Below are positions 8,706 through 18,730 of a stretch of DNA of 64,000 bases, in pieces. The position numbers and the translations under genes were made by a program. Below the pieces are notes generated by a model. The model saw nothing but the letters and a program-made list of their open reading frames with translations. It searched no databases and was not told the DNA's origin. Each line of letters begins with the position of its first letter. Positions within the stretch are counted from its first letter, which is position 1. Source of the DNA: Planctomycetota bacterium (GTDB taxonomy: Bacteria > Planctomycetota > Planctomycetia > Pirellulales > Pirellulaceae); NCBI GenBank assembly GCA_026692865.1, contig JAPLNI010000058.1, positions 1 through 64,000 of the forward strand. The letters are read 5' to 3'.

Positions 8706-10427
8706 TCAAGTGCTTTCCATTTCTATTGGTTTAAAAAATGGTTCCATGTCTGATATGGGGCGTCCGAATGCGACTTTTGGATAGGCATTCGCGAATGTAT
8801 CGATCATTACTTGCAGGAGTGCGGGTTTCATCGGATCTCGCATCAGCCATCGTGTGGCATCGGTTAGCAGTTCCGGTGCAGCACAATTCTCAGATTCAAT
8901 TCCATATGCCTGTGCGACTTTTGTAAAGTCGGGTGCGCTGTATCCCCAAAATGTCGATTGGTATCGACCTTCAAAATAGCTCTCCTGAAATTGACGAACC
9001 ATTCCATGGCATTGATTATTCACAATCACCATTTTTATGGGAAGCTGGTATCTTCGAATTGTTTCTAGCTCTTGAATGTTCGATTGAAATCCACCATCGC
9101 CGGCGATTACCATGCAAGGTGATTGGGGAGCAGCCAATGCGACTCCTATTGCCGCGGGGAGCGCAAATCCCATAGAGCCCATGCCACCAGAGGTTAGAAA
9201 TCGCTGTCGTGACGTGAGTCTTAGTGATTGAGCTGCCCACATCTGATGCTGACCAACGTCAGCTACGTAGGCTGAAACCGCTGAACCAACCGCAGAGAGT
9301 TCGTGCATCAAGGTATTTGGATTAATTGTGTCTGTTCCGGTAATCTCACCATTATCGGGCCAGGAAGCCCGTAGCTCCATTATCTCATTGCACCATGACG
9401 TCCAATCTGACTTTGATACGTTCTGCGAGTTAAAGTACACAAGGAATTTTCGAAGATCTGAAATCAGAGTTTCACAACCTTTAACTCGATTGTTTACTTC
9501 ACCTACTTCACAATCGACATGAAAGAATTTCTTGCCTTTACGAAACATATCGGTATCTGAACCAGTTTGCCGTACATCAAGGCGACTCCCTAGGACGATT
9601 ACAAGATCTGATTTTGCGAGCGCTATGTTTGCCCAACGATTACCATAGGTCCCGATCATTCCAACTCGAAGCGGATGCATGTAGGCAAGTGCATCGACGG
9701 CCATCAACGAGTGGACAACAGGGATTGAGAGTGTATCGACGAATTTTTTAAACTCTTCAACACATCGTCCCGATCGCACGCCACCGCCAGCGAGGACCAA
9801 AGGGTTCTTAGCAACAAGAATTGCCTCCATGAGTGAGTTGGAAAACTTTTCATACTCTCCAACATTTATTTCTTGCTGTTCCGACGCCGATAAGACAGAT
9901 TTCTCGTCGACAGGCATGCGTTGAATGTCCATTGGAATATCTAGAAGGACCGGTCCAGGTCTCCCTTCAACTGCAATGCGAAATGCCTCCTCTAAGGCAA
10001 ATGGAATTTCTGCAGCGTCGCGAATCATTTTGGCTGCTTTAGTAATGGGACGAGCCATTTCAACGATGTTCGTTTCCTGAAAACCTAGCTGACGAATTGC
10101 CAAGTCTCCTTTCTGTTCATGCCGATTGACTTGTCCTGTGATGAAGACCGCGGGGGTTGAGTCGAAGTAGCAACTTCCAATTCCTGTTAAAAGGTTGGTT
10201 GCACCTGGACCGCTTGTAGCCATCGCAACCCCAGGAATACCAGTCATCCGTCCATAACCTTCTGCCGCAAAGGCGGCAGCTTGTTCGTGATGAGTACTTA
10301 CGATTCTTGTTTTACCCAGCAAATGAATGGAATCCAAGAGATGCGTTATCATCCCGCCAGACATCTCGAAAACCGAATCAACCTTTTTTTGATGTAAAAA
10401 TTTCGCGACATAATCGGTTGCTTTCAT
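8706..10427 (-). CDS. ThDP-dependent acetolactate-synthase-like enzyme, YerE-like
   Basis: A 573-aa three-domain thiamine-diphosphate enzyme. The N-terminal domain has the catalytic Glu (STHHEQAAAFAAEGYGR, E48), then a SGPGATNLLTGI loop. The C-terminal domain has the ThDP/Mg motif starting at GDGGFQSN (about residue 442) and ending in VIVNNQCHGM (about 467). Acetohydroxyacid synthases share this fold. No regulatory subunit gene follows, and the gene lies directly after CDP-3,6-dideoxyhexose genes. In Yersinia, YerE is a related ThDP flavoprotein that adds a two-carbon branch to CDP-4-keto-3,6-dideoxyglucose. I infer that role here. It overlaps the upstream SDR gene by ATGA. A housekeeping IlvB is the alternative. 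Confidence 0.78.
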   Translation of the reverse strand: MKATDYVAKFLHQKKVDSVFEMSGGMITHLLDSIHLLGKTRIVSTHHEQAAAFAAEGYGRMTGIPGVAMATSGPGATNLLTGIGSCYFDSTPAVFITGQVNRHEQKGDLAIRQLGFQETNIVEMARPITKAAKMIRDAAEIPFALEEAFRIAVEGRPGPVLLDIPMDIQRMPVDEKSVLSASEQQEINVGEYEKFSNSLMEAILVAKNPLVLAGGGVRSGRCVEEFKKFVDTLSIPVVHSLMAVDALAYMHPLRVGMIGTYGNRWANIALAKSDLVIVLGSRLDVRQTGSDTDMFRKGKKFFHVDCEVGEVNNRVKGCETLISDLRKFLVYFNSQNVSKSDWTSWCNEIMELRASWPDNGEITGTDTINPNTLMHELSAVGSAVSAYVADVGQHQMWAAQSLRLTSRQRFLTSGGMGSMGFALPAAIGVALAAPQSPCMVIAGDGGFQSNIQELETIRRYQLPIKMVIVNNQCHGMVRQFQESYFEGRYQSTFWGYSAPDFTKVAQAYGIESENCAAPELLTDATRWLMRDPMKPALLQVMIDTFANAYPKVAFGRPISDMEPFFKPIEMEST

Positions 10428-11341
10428 ATCTTTTTTGCGATCCTATGCCAGTCGATTGTAGTTTTAAGTCCATCCGCGAGTGAGGTTTTTGGACGCCATC
10501 CTACGCTGATCAGCTTACTGATATCTGCTTGTAAATGCATAGTCGAGTTGGGACCATAAGGAACCTCCCCGAATTTTAGTGGTAAATCTTTGTCAACCAA
10601 ATCACGAAGTTGTTCAATAATCGTTTTAATGGGGACCCCTATACCGGAGCCCAAATTAAAGACTCCAGTAATATCAGAGGACTTGGCAATTCGAACGATA
10701 GCATCTGCTGCATCGGCTACGTACAGATAATCCCAAATCTGAGAACCGGCGGTGAGTGATGGTGGGCATCGATTCAGAAGAGCTTCAATTACCGACGGAA
10801 TCAAGAAGGTGCGCGTGTCATTAGGTCCATAACAGGAGAATAGTCGAAGCCACGAGAACCTTATTCCATGAATTTGGCAGAGTTGCTGAACCGTATGAAA
10901 GGAAGCGAGCTTGCAGGCCCCGTACATCGAATTTGGTTCACACAATGCCGACTCATCAATAACACCTTGCTTAGGACCATATTCCGCTTGACTACCAAGT
11001 CCTATGAATGCTTGTGCGCCTTGCTTAATGGCTAATTCTGCCAGTAGAAATGTAGAGTTAAGATTATCGATTTGATTGGGATGGTTTCGGTCAGCCGCTG
11101 TAACACCGCTCCAGCCAAGGTGAATAATCGTATGCGGTTTAAAAGCTTTTAAAGCCAAGTCCAATGAATGAGTATCCGCGAGGTCTCCAACAAAAAGCTT
11201 AATTCCGGCAGTGGACAAATTTTGTTTTTCCGCTTTTGCCTTGTTCCGAACAAAAGTCGCAATTTCCGCGTTCTCGGAAGCTAGGGCGCTGGTTACATTT
11301 CGTCCAACAAAACCAGTAGCCCCGGTTATGAAATATCGCAT
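10424..11341 (-). CDS. NAD-dependent epimerase/dehydratase, candidate CDP-sugar ketoreductase
   Basis: A 305-aa extended SDR enzyme: cofactor loop TGATGFVGRNV (residues 7-17), IIHLGWSGVT strand, a YGACKLASF YxxxK motif, and a C-terminal NLGSGIGVPIKTII segment followed by VGWRPKTSLADGLKTTIDWH, typical of epimerases and ketoreductases of nucleotide sugars. It lies between rfbH and the YerE-like gene and overlaps the latter by 4 bp. In the yersiniose pathway a reductase (YerF) reduces the side-chain or ring keto group after YerE, and this gene is the best local candidate. It could equally be a C4 reductase of the abequose/paratose kind. Confidence 0.8.
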   Translation of the reverse strand: MRYFITGATGFVGRNVTSALASENAEIATFVRNKAKAEKQNLSTAGIKLFVGDLADTHSLDLALKAFKPHTIIHLGWSGVTAADRNHPNQIDNLNSTFLLAELAIKQGAQAFIGLGSQAEYGPKQGVIDESALCEPNSMYGACKLASFHTVQQLCQIHGIRFSWLRLFSCYGPNDTRTFLIPSVIEALLNRCPPSLTAGSQIWDYLYVADAADAIVRIAKSSDITGVFNLGSGIGVPIKTIIEQLRDLVDKDLPLKFGEVPYGPNSTMHLQADISKLISVGWRPKTSLADGLKTTIDWHRIAKKI

Positions 11342-11478
11342 TTCTTTGTTTACGTTTCAGAAACTAACAAGTTAACAAAATGCTTGGGTATTCTGCGGAC
11401 TAAAACTTGCTTACGAACCTGTTCCTTTAAAAGGGGCATAACTCGCTTTCGCCGGACTAGATGTATCTCGAAAGATTT

Positions 11479-12990
11479 TTAATGTAGTTTCGATGAAGAT
11501 ACAGACTGTCTACAAAACGCTTGTATCGATTCGATGATATATGTTAGCATCGCATGACTGAGTCCTGGATAGGTTCCTATGAAGATTGTTCGGTTCATGA
11601 TTTCGTCTGCGCCACGCATATCTCCGATAATTCTGATTGCTGCCGGGTTGTCATGTTTTAATTGGACAAAAGCGGGTTGTCTCAAAAGGTTCCCACCGAA
11701 TAGCATTCGGTTTCCGATCTTCCTTTCATCCAAGAACTTTGCAAAGTCGGTGCGAGTGAATGGAGCTTCTGGGCGGATCGACATCTTAAACCCAAACCAC
11801 GAACAATCCGTGCGGCAACCGGTGGAATCCCACTCAAACGTCCCGTCACTGTTCCACTTCGTTGCATGGGTTGGTAACGCGAATTCGATGTACTCCTCAA
11901 GGTCGGCAAGACCAGCTCGCAGCGTTTGCCAGTTATCTTTACGTGCTTGAATGAAAGCTGGTAGCTTTTCGAGTTGCACTCGACCGATCGCTGCTTGCGT
12001 GTCGAGAGGTTTGAGGTTGTAGCCAAGGTGTGAGTAGATGTACTTGTGATCGTATCCTTCCGGTAGTTCACCAAGCTGCCATCCAAAACGCTTGTTACAG
12101 GTATTGTCCTTGCCAGACGGGCACCAACAATCTCGCCCCCAATCTCGAAAACTTTCTACAAGGACCTTCAGAGCCGCTTGCCTAACAATACTGACGGCAC
12201 CGCCTTCACCCATCGTGAGGTGATGTGGCGGGTAGAAGCTTTGAGTAGATAAATCCCCCCAGCTACCAGTGTACTTTGTCAGACTTCCATCAGGATTTCG
12301 AGGCTCTTTGGGGTAATCGGCTAACAAAGGCGAGCTGGCTGACATCGTGTATGAACAGCCAAGCGCATCGCAGTTATCTTCAATCAACCATAAATCGTGT
12401 CGTTTACAAAACTGAAGTGTTGTCGATAGATCGAAAGGATTACCAAGGGCATGAGCCATCATCACGGCTTTGGTTTTTCCTGGGACGTACGCCTCTTCCA
12501 GCTGCTCGCATCTCGGGTTTCCAGTAATGGGATCAGCGTCAATGAATACGCCAGTCAATCCTTGTTGAAGTAACGGTGATACCGTTGTTGGAAAGCCGGC
12601 CGCGACAGTAATGACTTCGTCGCCGGGTCGTAGGCGTTTTTCGGCAGGTAACTTATGGCTCGTTAATGCAGCGATTGCTAAGAGGTTTGCACTGGAACCC
12701 GAGTTGACCAGTAAAGACTTTCGAACCCCGAGAAAATCCGCTAGCTGACTTTCGAACTTATCACCTTCAGGGCCGAGTGTTAGCCAGAAATCCAGCGTAC
12801 TGGAAACAGCCGCTTCAACTTCATCTTCCGTAAATACGCGTCCTGCATACGGAACCGTCGTTTCACCAGGGATGAATTTTGGTGGCCTGCCATCTTCGCC
12901 AGGCCGATTTTGCCCGTGGACCCGCGAGGAGTACTCGCGTGTAAGCCTCAGGATTTCCTGCTTTAAGTCTTCGTTAGACATCGTAGTCAT
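11479..12990 (-). CDS. rfbH: CDP-4-dehydro-6-deoxyglucose 3-dehydrase (E1)
   Basis: A 503-aa PMP/PLP and [2Fe-2S] enzyme that removes the C3 hydroxyl of CDP-4-keto-6-deoxyglucose together with an E3 reductase. It matches the RfbH/DdhC family along its length: GDEVITVAAGFPTT, the SFYPPHHLTMGEGGAV motif near residue 250, where His replaces the Lys of ordinary aminotransferases, and the cysteine cluster RDWGRDCWCPSGKDNTCNKR (about 278-298) expected to hold the iron-sulfur cluster. The C-terminal GNLLRQPAF and NRTIFIGTYPGLSH are also family-typical. The protein is about 60 residues longer than the usual 435-440 aa, with inserts after the N-terminal segment and around residue 225. Confidence 0.95.
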   Translation of the reverse strand: MTTMSNEDLKQEILRLTREYSSRVHGQNRPGEDGRPPKFIPGETTVPYAGRVFTEDEVEAAVSSTLDFWLTLGPEGDKFESQLADFLGVRKSLLVNSGSSANLLAIAALTSHKLPAEKRLRPGDEVITVAAGFPTTVSPLLQQGLTGVFIDADPITGNPRCEQLEEAYVPGKTKAVMMAHALGNPFDLSTTLQFCKRHDLWLIEDNCDALGCSYTMSASSPLLADYPKEPRNPDGSLTKYTGSWGDLSTQSFYPPHHLTMGEGGAVSIVRQAALKVLVESFRDWGRDCWCPSGKDNTCNKRFGWQLGELPEGYDHKYIYSHLGYNLKPLDTQAAIGRVQLEKLPAFIQARKDNWQTLRAGLADLEEYIEFALPTHATKWNSDGTFEWDSTGCRTDCSWFGFKMSIRPEAPFTRTDFAKFLDERKIGNRMLFGGNLLRQPAFVQLKHDNPAAIRIIGDMRGADEIMNRTIFIGTYPGLSHAMLTYIIESIQAFCRQSVSSSKLH

Positions 12991-13008
12991 TGGATTTCAA
13001 TCTTATTC

Positions 13009-13695
13009 TCAGGTTGACCGCTTAACGCAGAGGCCTTGTTGCGCAAAAAACTGAGTTGGGGCAAAGTCACTGAAGTAAGAAACCTTACAATTATGTAGGC
13101 TTGCATAAGCTAATAACAACTCTTCAGCGAGTCGTGTATCCCCGCCTGACGAGGAGGAGTGTTTATCTGAGTTATCAAGATAGACTATGCCACCACTTGC
13201 TAAGAGTGGGAGCGAATCTTTGATACAATCCGATCGATAACTACCGTCGACCATGATGAGGTCAAATAGTCCACCAGCCTTTACGCCAGCGTTCGTGTAG
13301 GCGAATTGGGTTCCTGCAAGCGAGTATTCGATATTCGTATACTGATTCTTTTGGAAGACATTTCTGATCGAGTCGAACCACTCCTTGTTATCTTCAACAG
13401 ACACTACACGACCGGCGTGCGTTGCGTACCAGATTGTTGACATCCCTGAGCCAAACTCAAGAACGCGCGAATCGGGATTCAGGTGCTTACTCAGCATATC
13501 AATCGCATCATAGGATATCCAAGGAAGCTCGGGTCTAACTCCGAAGGCGACTCTTGCGATCCCCGTGACGGTAGCCCTGGTTCCGTTGACCAGGAGCCGT
13601 CGAGGGCCGACAAAATTTCCCTTTTCGTCTTTCCATCTAGGATACTGATCGCGATTTCCTTGCCATAGATTTCTTAGTAGTTTTGCAAGAGCCAT
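13009..13695 (-). CDS. SAM-dependent methyltransferase-like protein
   Basis: A 228-aa class I methyltransferase fold: SAM motif I is SRVLEFGSGMSTIWYA (about 73-88), motif II VVSVEDNKEWFDSI with the acidic residue, and motif IV FDLIMVDGSYRSDCI. A late GGIVYLDNSD strand matches the family that recognises substrates with short side chains or sugars. It is embedded between rfbG and rfbH, so a sugar or sugar-nucleotide substrate is likely, though unproven. The N-terminal 60 residues are basic and have no evident family. Confidence 0.75.
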   Translation of the reverse strand: MALAKLLRNLWQGNRDQYPRWKDEKGNFVGPRRLLVNGTRATVTGIARVAFGVRPELPWISYDAIDMLSKHLNPDSRVLEFGSGMSTIWYATHAGRVVSVEDNKEWFDSIRNVFQKNQYTNIEYSLAGTQFAYTNAGVKAGGLFDLIMVDGSYRSDCIKDSLPLLASGGIVYLDNSDKHSSSSGGDTRLAEELLLAYASLHNCKVSYFSDFAPTQFFAQQGLCVKRST

Positions 13696-13729
13696 TCGAT
13701 GACCTATTTAGAAGGTATAGCGTGAGTTA

Positions 13730-14881
13730 TCAAGTTGTCGCAGTTTTCTTAGAAGTCTTTGCACAAGGAGTAACTGCATTGTTCAGGCGTGCCATGTATA
13801 AACTCTCGTACGCATCGATCTGACTATTTGTAATTGGCTGAGCCAAACCGGATGCTTTGTTAATCCGATACCAATCCACCGTCTGGCGAATCGTCTCAGC
13901 GAAATCCCAGGTCGGCATCCATTCAAGCATATGAAACGCTTTATCTATCGCAAGATTTAACTTGGATGCCTCGTGCGGCGCATTGGGATCGGACTGATCT
14001 ACCCAAGTTCCATCGACATGTTCAAGGATTGCTTCGACAATCTGCGCAACAGTACGATTACTACTAAGAGACGGACCGAAGTTGAATCCTGAGGTCAGTG
14101 ATTCGGTCGGGAATGACGAGAGCTTTCTTTCATGAAGACATGCTGCAAGCCAAAGGTATCCCGAGATTGGTTCTAAGACATGCTGCCAGGGCCGAGTCGC
14201 CTGTTTATTTCGCACAGGTACGGGATTTCCCGCAAAGATGGCTCGAAAAATGTCAGGGACGATTCGATCTTTTGCCCAATCGCCACCGCCGATAACATTA
14301 CCTGCTCGCGCGGATGCGATGCGTTGTTTCGATAAATCTTGGAAGTATGATCGGCGATACGCGGAAGTTACAAGCTCTGCACATCCTTTTGATGCACTAT
14401 ACGGGTCGTACCCACCCATCGCATCTTCCTCGCGATACGAATGCAGCCACTCACGATTTTCGTAGCACTTGTCCGTAGTAACAATCACACAAGAGCAAGG
14501 CAAGTCGAGTGTTCGGATCGATTCGAGGAGGTTGACTGTGCCGAGAACATTGATCTGAAAGGTATCCACTGGTATGTCGAAAGATAAGCGAACCAGCGGC
14601 TGTGCGGCTAGGTGCAAGACAATCTCGGGTTGAACCAAACCAATTGCCGAGCAAAGTTTTGGTAAATCCCGAATATCCCCCCGCGTGTCCGACGCAATTC
14701 GATCGGAAAGTTCCAGCGAATCATAAAGCGTTTCGTGAGACTGCGGATCAAGTGCGTAGCCATGCACTTCGGCTCCAAGCTTGAGCAGCCATTGGCATAG
14801 CCAGCTACCTTTGAACCCAGTGTGGCCAGTTACAAAAACCCTTCGATCTTTATAGACGTTAGCAAACAAGAAGGAGGTCAC
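13730..14881 (-). CDS. rfbG: CDP-glucose 4,6-dehydratase
   Basis: A 383-aa extended SDR dehydratase that turns CDP-glucose into CDP-4-keto-6-deoxyglucose using bound NAD. The family signature is clear: RRVFVTGHTGFKGSWLCQWL with the NAD loop, LHLAAQPLVRLSFDIP, VIVTTDKCYENREW, and GYDPYSASKGCAELV containing YxxxK. The C-terminal NFGPSLSSNRTVAQIVEAI and WMPTWDFAETIRQTVDWY agree with RfbG/DdhB. The start is a GTG at 14881 with no in-frame ATG near it and only a weak upstream SD. The gene lies 33 bp after rfbF. Confidence 0.95.
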   Translation of the reverse strand: MTSFLFANVYKDRRVFVTGHTGFKGSWLCQWLLKLGAEVHGYALDPQSHETLYDSLELSDRIASDTRGDIRDLPKLCSAIGLVQPEIVLHLAAQPLVRLSFDIPVDTFQINVLGTVNLLESIRTLDLPCSCVIVTTDKCYENREWLHSYREEDAMGGYDPYSASKGCAELVTSAYRRSYFQDLSKQRIASARAGNVIGGGDWAKDRIVPDIFRAIFAGNPVPVRNKQATRPWQHVLEPISGYLWLAACLHERKLSSFPTESLTSGFNFGPSLSSNRTVAQIVEAILEHVDGTWVDQSDPNAPHEASKLNLAIDKAFHMLEWMPTWDFAETIRQTVDWYRINKASGLAQPITNSQIDAYESLYMARLNNAVTPCAKTSKKTATT

Positions 14882-14914
14882 TTTTGGCTATTATCTTGAG
14901 TTTCGATTCGCAGT

Positions 14915-15718
14915 TCACGTCCACGATTTCCAGGGCGCTTTTCCGGAGGACCAGAGCGTTTCGAGTTCTGTCTTGTCTCGAAGGGTATCCATGGGCCTCC
15001 AGAAACCGCGATGGCGATATGCGTTCAGTTGTCCATCTTTGGCAAGGTTGTCTAGAGGCTCTCTCTCCCACGTAGTCTTGTCGCCGCCGCGAATGTAGTC
15101 GAGAACTTGCGGCTCGAGAACGAAGAACCCGCCGTTAATCCAAGCACCGTCACCCTCGGGTTTCTCTTGAAAAGCAACAACTCTGTCCGAATCTTGTGGA
15201 CTGAAGCCCAGGGCACCATATCGTCCAGGCGGTTGAACTGCGGTAAGCGTCGCGAGTTTCCCTTGGCTGTGATGAAAATCCATTGACGCTTTCACGTCTA
15301 TATCAGCAACACCATCACCGTAGGTAAAGCAGAATGTCTGATCATTAAGGTAAGGCTTTACTCTTGCTAGCCGCCCACCGGTCATGGTCTCATCACCGGT
15401 ATCAACAACTGTGACTCGCCAAGGCTCGGCATTTCTTGTGTGGACTTCCATGCTATTGCGGCTCATATCAAAAGTTACGTCTGACATGTGCAAGAAGTAG
15501 TTAGCGAAGTACTCCTTGATAACGTAGCCTTTGTAGCCGGCGCAGATAATGAAATCATTAATTCCCTGCGAGGAATAAATCTTCAATATGTGCCAAAGAA
15601 TCGGACGCCCCCCAATCTCAATCATTGGTTTGGGTTTTAGGTGCGTCTCTTCCGATATGCGAGTACCTAATCCGCCGGCTAGAATAACGGCTTGTGTTGA
15701 TTGAGTTACGAGAGGCAT
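14915..15718 (-). CDS. rfbF: Glucose-1-phosphate cytidylyltransferase
   Basis: A 267-aa nucleotidyltransferase that makes CDP-glucose from CTP and glucose-1-phosphate, the first step of CDP-3,6-dideoxyhexose synthesis. Key sequence: [20 protein letters not shown] (nucleotide-binding loop), [47 protein letters not shown] with the metal Asp, and [16 protein letters not shown]. Length and motifs match RfbF/DdhA. It is the first of the CDP-sugar genes in the direction of transcription. Confidence 0.96.
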   Translation of the reverse strand: MPLVTQSTQAVILAGGLGTRISEETHLKPKPMIEIGGRPILWHILKIYSSQGINDFIICAGYKGYVIKEYFANYFLHMSDVTFDMSRNSMEVHTRNAEPWRVTVVDTGDETMTGGRLARVKPYLNDQTFCFTYGDGVADIDVKASMDFHHSQGKLATLTAVQPPGRYGALGFSPQDSDRVVAFQEKPEGDGAWINGGFFVLEPQVLDYIRGGDKTTWEREPLDNLAKDGQLNAYRHRGFWRPMDTLRDKTELETLWSSGKAPWKSWT

Positions 15719-15908
15719 CTGATTATTTCGAGGATTGTGAGGTTATTGCGAGAAGCATTGGCGACCTGAGAGTTTCGTCTATTCTTGGATACTCAAATCA
15801 CCATTAAAAGTCTTAAAAAACGCCGCGGTCAAGGAGTTAAGAAATCATTTACTTTTGATTGCTGCGCTATACTTGAAATTCAGTTGTTTGCGGCCATGAA
15901 CTAGGCTG

Positions 15909-17030
15909 CTACTCCTTAGCAACACTAACAACGTGACCGTGATTTTTTAGGAGTGCGTGCTTGCGAGCTTGATCGAGATCGCTCGCGACCATTTCAGCAC
16001 ACATTTCTTCTACCGTGATTTCGCATTCCCAGCCGAGCTTTGTTTTGGCTTTCGTTGCATCCCCTAGCAACGTTTCCACTTCGGCAGGTCGGAAATAACG
16101 CGGATCGACTCGAACGACAACGTCACCGACTGAAACACTTGGTGCTTTTTCTGAGTCAAGCACTGAGGTGACACGCGCAAATTCGTCGACTCCTTCGCCT
16201 TCGAATTCCAGTTCGATTCCAGCTTCTATTGCTGACATTCGGACGAATTCTCGAACACTGATTTGCTTACCAGATGCAATTACGAAGTCTTCTGCTTTTT
16301 CTTGTTGCAACATCATCCATTGCATCCGAACGTAATCCTTAGCATGTCCCCAGTCTCGCAATGAATCCATGTTGCCAAGATACAAGCAGTCTTCAAGCCC
16401 CTGCGCAATGTTAGCAAGACCACGCGTGATTTTACGGGTTACGAACGTTTCGCCTCGACGGGGCGACTCGTGGTTAAACAGAATGCCGTTGCAAGCGTAC
16501 ATACCGTAGGACTCGCGATAGTTTACGGTGATCCAGTATGCGTAGAGCTTTGCGGCTGCATAAGGCGATCGTGGGTAGAATGGAGTCGTCTCGCGTTGAG
16601 GAACTTCTTGAACGAGTCCAAATAGTTCTGAGGTTGATGCTTGGTAGAAGCGAGTTTTCTTTTCGAGTCCAAGAAGCCTGATTGCTTCAAGAAGTCTCAA
16701 CGCACCAAGGCCATCTACATCTGCGGTGTATTCGGGCGACTCAAACGAGACGGCAACGTGCGACTGCGCACCCAGGTTGTAAATCTCGTCTGGTTGAACC
16801 TCTTGAACAATCCGCGTTAGATTGGAGCCATCCGATAGGTCGCCGTAGTGCAGTCGGAACCTAGCGTTGGCTACACTGGGAGCTTGATAAATATGGTCCA
16901 CTCGCTCGGTGTTGAACGAGGAAGATCGACGCTTAATTCCGTGAACCTCATAACCCTTCTCCAAAAGTAGCTCCGCTAAATAGGAACCGTCTTGCCCTGT
17001 GATGCCGGTGATGAGTGCTGTTTTGGTCAT
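15909..17030 (-). CDS. gmd: GDP-mannose 4,6-dehydratase
   Basis: A 373-aa SDR enzyme producing GDP-4-keto-6-deoxymannose. It has [20 protein letters not shown], the [15 protein letters not shown] segment that contacts cofactor phosphate, [20 protein letters not shown], the catalytic [16 protein letters not shown], and [20 protein letters not shown], all diagnostic of Gmd. The C-terminus (residues after about 355) adds a short [14 protein letters not shown] tail. It sits 138 bp downstream of fcl; together they make GDP-L-fucose. Confidence 0.96.
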   Translation of the reverse strand: MTKTALITGITGQDGSYLAELLLEKGYEVHGIKRRSSSFNTERVDHIYQAPSVANARFRLHYGDLSDGSNLTRIVQEVQPDEIYNLGAQSHVAVSFESPEYTADVDGLGALRLLEAIRLLGLEKKTRFYQASTSELFGLVQEVPQRETTPFYPRSPYAAAKLYAYWITVNYRESYGMYACNGILFNHESPRRGETFVTRKITRGLANIAQGLEDCLYLGNMDSLRDWGHAKDYVRMQWMMLQQEKAEDFVIASGKQISVREFVRMSAIEAGIELEFEGEGVDEFARVTSVLDSEKAPSVSVGDVVVRVDPRYFRPAEVETLLGDATKAKTKLGWECEITVEEMCAEMVASDLDQARKHALLKNHGHVVSVAKE

Positions 17031-17168
17031 CGAATTATGTTAGTTGGAGCCTATGAAATAAACGGATCGACGAGGTGCGTATCGCCGGTAAGTCTAGTTG
17101 GAGTCGAGGTGCAATCAATGGCATGGCACTAACAATTTTCTCCAAGTAAATCAGACGAAAATCGAAAC

Positions 17169-18131
17169 CTAAACGGCTCTTAAAACGCCTGCCGATTGGC
17201 GGGCGAGAAAATCACCGTAAGTAGTTTTAAGGCCATCTTCGAGTTCAATTGTCGGACGCCAACCCGTTCCCTTCAGAAGTGTTGTGTCGGTCAGCTTGCG
17301 AGGTGTTCCATCGGGTTTTGTCGGGTCGGTTAAGATTCGCCCTTCATATCCTACGGTCTTCGCCACCATTTGCGCAAGCTCCAAAATGGAAACGTCGATG
17401 CTTGTTCCAACATTCACCCAATCTGGCGGATTGTCGATACGCATCAGATGCACGATGGCTTTTGCTAGATCATCTACGTGTAGGAATTCGCGTCTGGGAG
17501 TTCCTGTTCCCCATATTGTTACGCTGGGTAGATCGCTTGTTTTAGCTTCATGAAATCGTCGAAGCAACGCCGGCAATACGTGGCTGTGATCAGGATGGTA
17601 ATTATCACCAGGACCATAAAGATTGGTTGGCATGGCCGAATGGAACATTGCTCCATACTGTTGACGATAATACTGGCAAAGTTTTAGCCCAACAATCTTT
17701 GCAAGAGCATACGCTTCATTTGTGAGTTCGAGTGCGGACGTTAGCAACGAGTCTTCCTGGATGGGTTGTGGAGCCATTCGAGGATAGATGCAAGTGCTAC
17801 CGAGGAACAAGAATCGCTTTACCTTGGATTCATAGGCGGCTTGGATGGAGGCAATGGCCATCTTTGCATTATCGCTAAGGAACTCAACTGGATAGCTATT
17901 GTTTGCAACGATGCCACCCACTTTTGCCGCTGCAAAGATAACTGCGTCAGGCTTTTCCTCACGAAAAAAAGCTGCCGCTGCGTATTCATCGGTCAGGTCA
18001 AGTTCGTTCCGAGACCTCGTTAGTGTTTCGACATTAGGTGAGGACGCAAGTAGTCGGCAGACTGCAGCGCCGACCATTCCATTATGGCCAGCAACAAAGA
18101 CTCGTTTATAAGGAAAAGCGTTAGTGCTCAT
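17169..18131 (-). CDS. fcl: GDP-L-fucose synthase
   Basis: Bifunctional epimerase/reductase converting GDP-4-keto-6-deoxymannose to GDP-L-fucose. Family motifs: [19 protein letters not shown] (NADP loop), [50 protein letters not shown] (the YxxxK motif), and [20 protein letters not shown]. The frame is open to a TTG at 18143, but the ATG at 18131 is the better start (320 aa). It lies 45 bp after the antiterminator gene, so it is probably the first enzyme gene of the polysaccharide transcript. Confidence 0.95.
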   Translation of the reverse strand: MSTNAFPYKRVFVAGHNGMVGAAVCRLLASSPNVETLTRSRNELDLTDEYAAAAFFREEKPDAVIFAAAKVGGIVANNSYPVEFLSDNAKMAIASIQAAYESKVKRFLFLGSTCIYPRMAPQPIQEDSLLTSALELTNEAYALAKIVGLKLCQYYRQQYGAMFHSAMPTNLYGPGDNYHPDHSHVLPALLRRFHEAKTSDLPSVTIWGTGTPRREFLHVDDLAKAIVHLMRIDNPPDWVNVGTSIDVSILELAQMVAKTVGYEGRILTDPTKPDGTPRKLTDTTLLKGTGWRPTIELEDGLKTTYGDFLARQSAGVLRAV

Positions 18132-18175
18132 ACTGAAGTTCAATCTTGATGGATAAACCCACTAAGACAACTGTG

Positions 18176-18730
18176 TCATTCAATTACGTCAACTTGGCAG
18201 TCGTCCAGCGCTACGCTGGCTCCTTGCCCCATGTAACGGACATGTATTAAAAGTCGAATCTCATTTTCGCGGCGAATGACAATACCTTCGAATCCTTTGA
18301 ATGCTCCATTGCGAACGCGAACCTTTTGACCGGCTTCGACTCGACGCTCGGGTGCTAGCGGAGCATTGGTTGCGATGAGATCGCGAATCTGCTTCAAGTC
18401 TGCGACGAAGGCTTGAGGTTCAGGAACGCTCATCCAGCGACTTACAATGCCGGTGCATACCGCAGTGTAGCGCGCAAGTTCTTCGCCACAGACAAAAACG
18501 TAGTTGGGAAACAACGGCTCTACGCTGGTTCTCAAGCGACCGTTGGGGGCCCGATAGCGTCTACCAATGGTCGGCCCGAAAAACGGGATCTCTTTGGAAA
18601 CCAGTTCTCGCATCAACTTTTTTTCGTGACGCGCCAGCGTATACATGGCCCACCACGGTAACGCGTTCGCTTCGGGTCTTTCGAAGAGATTCGCGGGGAA
18701 TACATCAATCTCTTGTTTAAGAAGCGGCAT
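18176..18730 (-). CDS. NusG-family antiterminator (UpxY/RfaH-type)
   Basis: A 184-aa NusG paralogue. The N-terminal NGN domain (about residues 24-115) has WWAMYTLARHEKKLMRELV, a RYRAPNGRLRTSVEPLFPNY segment (PLFPxY is the NusG/RfaH signature) and a VSRWMSVPEP stretch. A KOW motif follows (GQKVRVRNGAFKGFEGIVIR, about 130-150). Specialised paralogues of this type open polysaccharide operons in Bacteroidetes and Enterobacteria and let polymerase read through the long cluster. Its place as the first gene of the minus-strand cluster supports the same role. The extended N-terminus and operon context argue against housekeeping NusG. Confidence 0.88.
   Translation of the reverse strand: MPLLKQEIDVFPANLFERPEANALPWWAMYTLARHEKKLMRELVSKEIPFFGPTIGRRYRAPNGRLRTSVEPLFPNYVFVCGEELARYTAVCTGIVSRWMSVPEPQAFVADLKQIRDLIATNAPLAPERRVEAGQKVRVRNGAFKGFEGIVIRRENEIRLLIHVRYMGQGASVALDDCQVDVIE

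Noticed and set aside
8706-10427. Housekeeping acetolactate synthase IlvB
   Set aside because: Possible by fold, but there is no ilvN-type partner, and the gene overlaps an SDR gene inside a CDP-sugar run.
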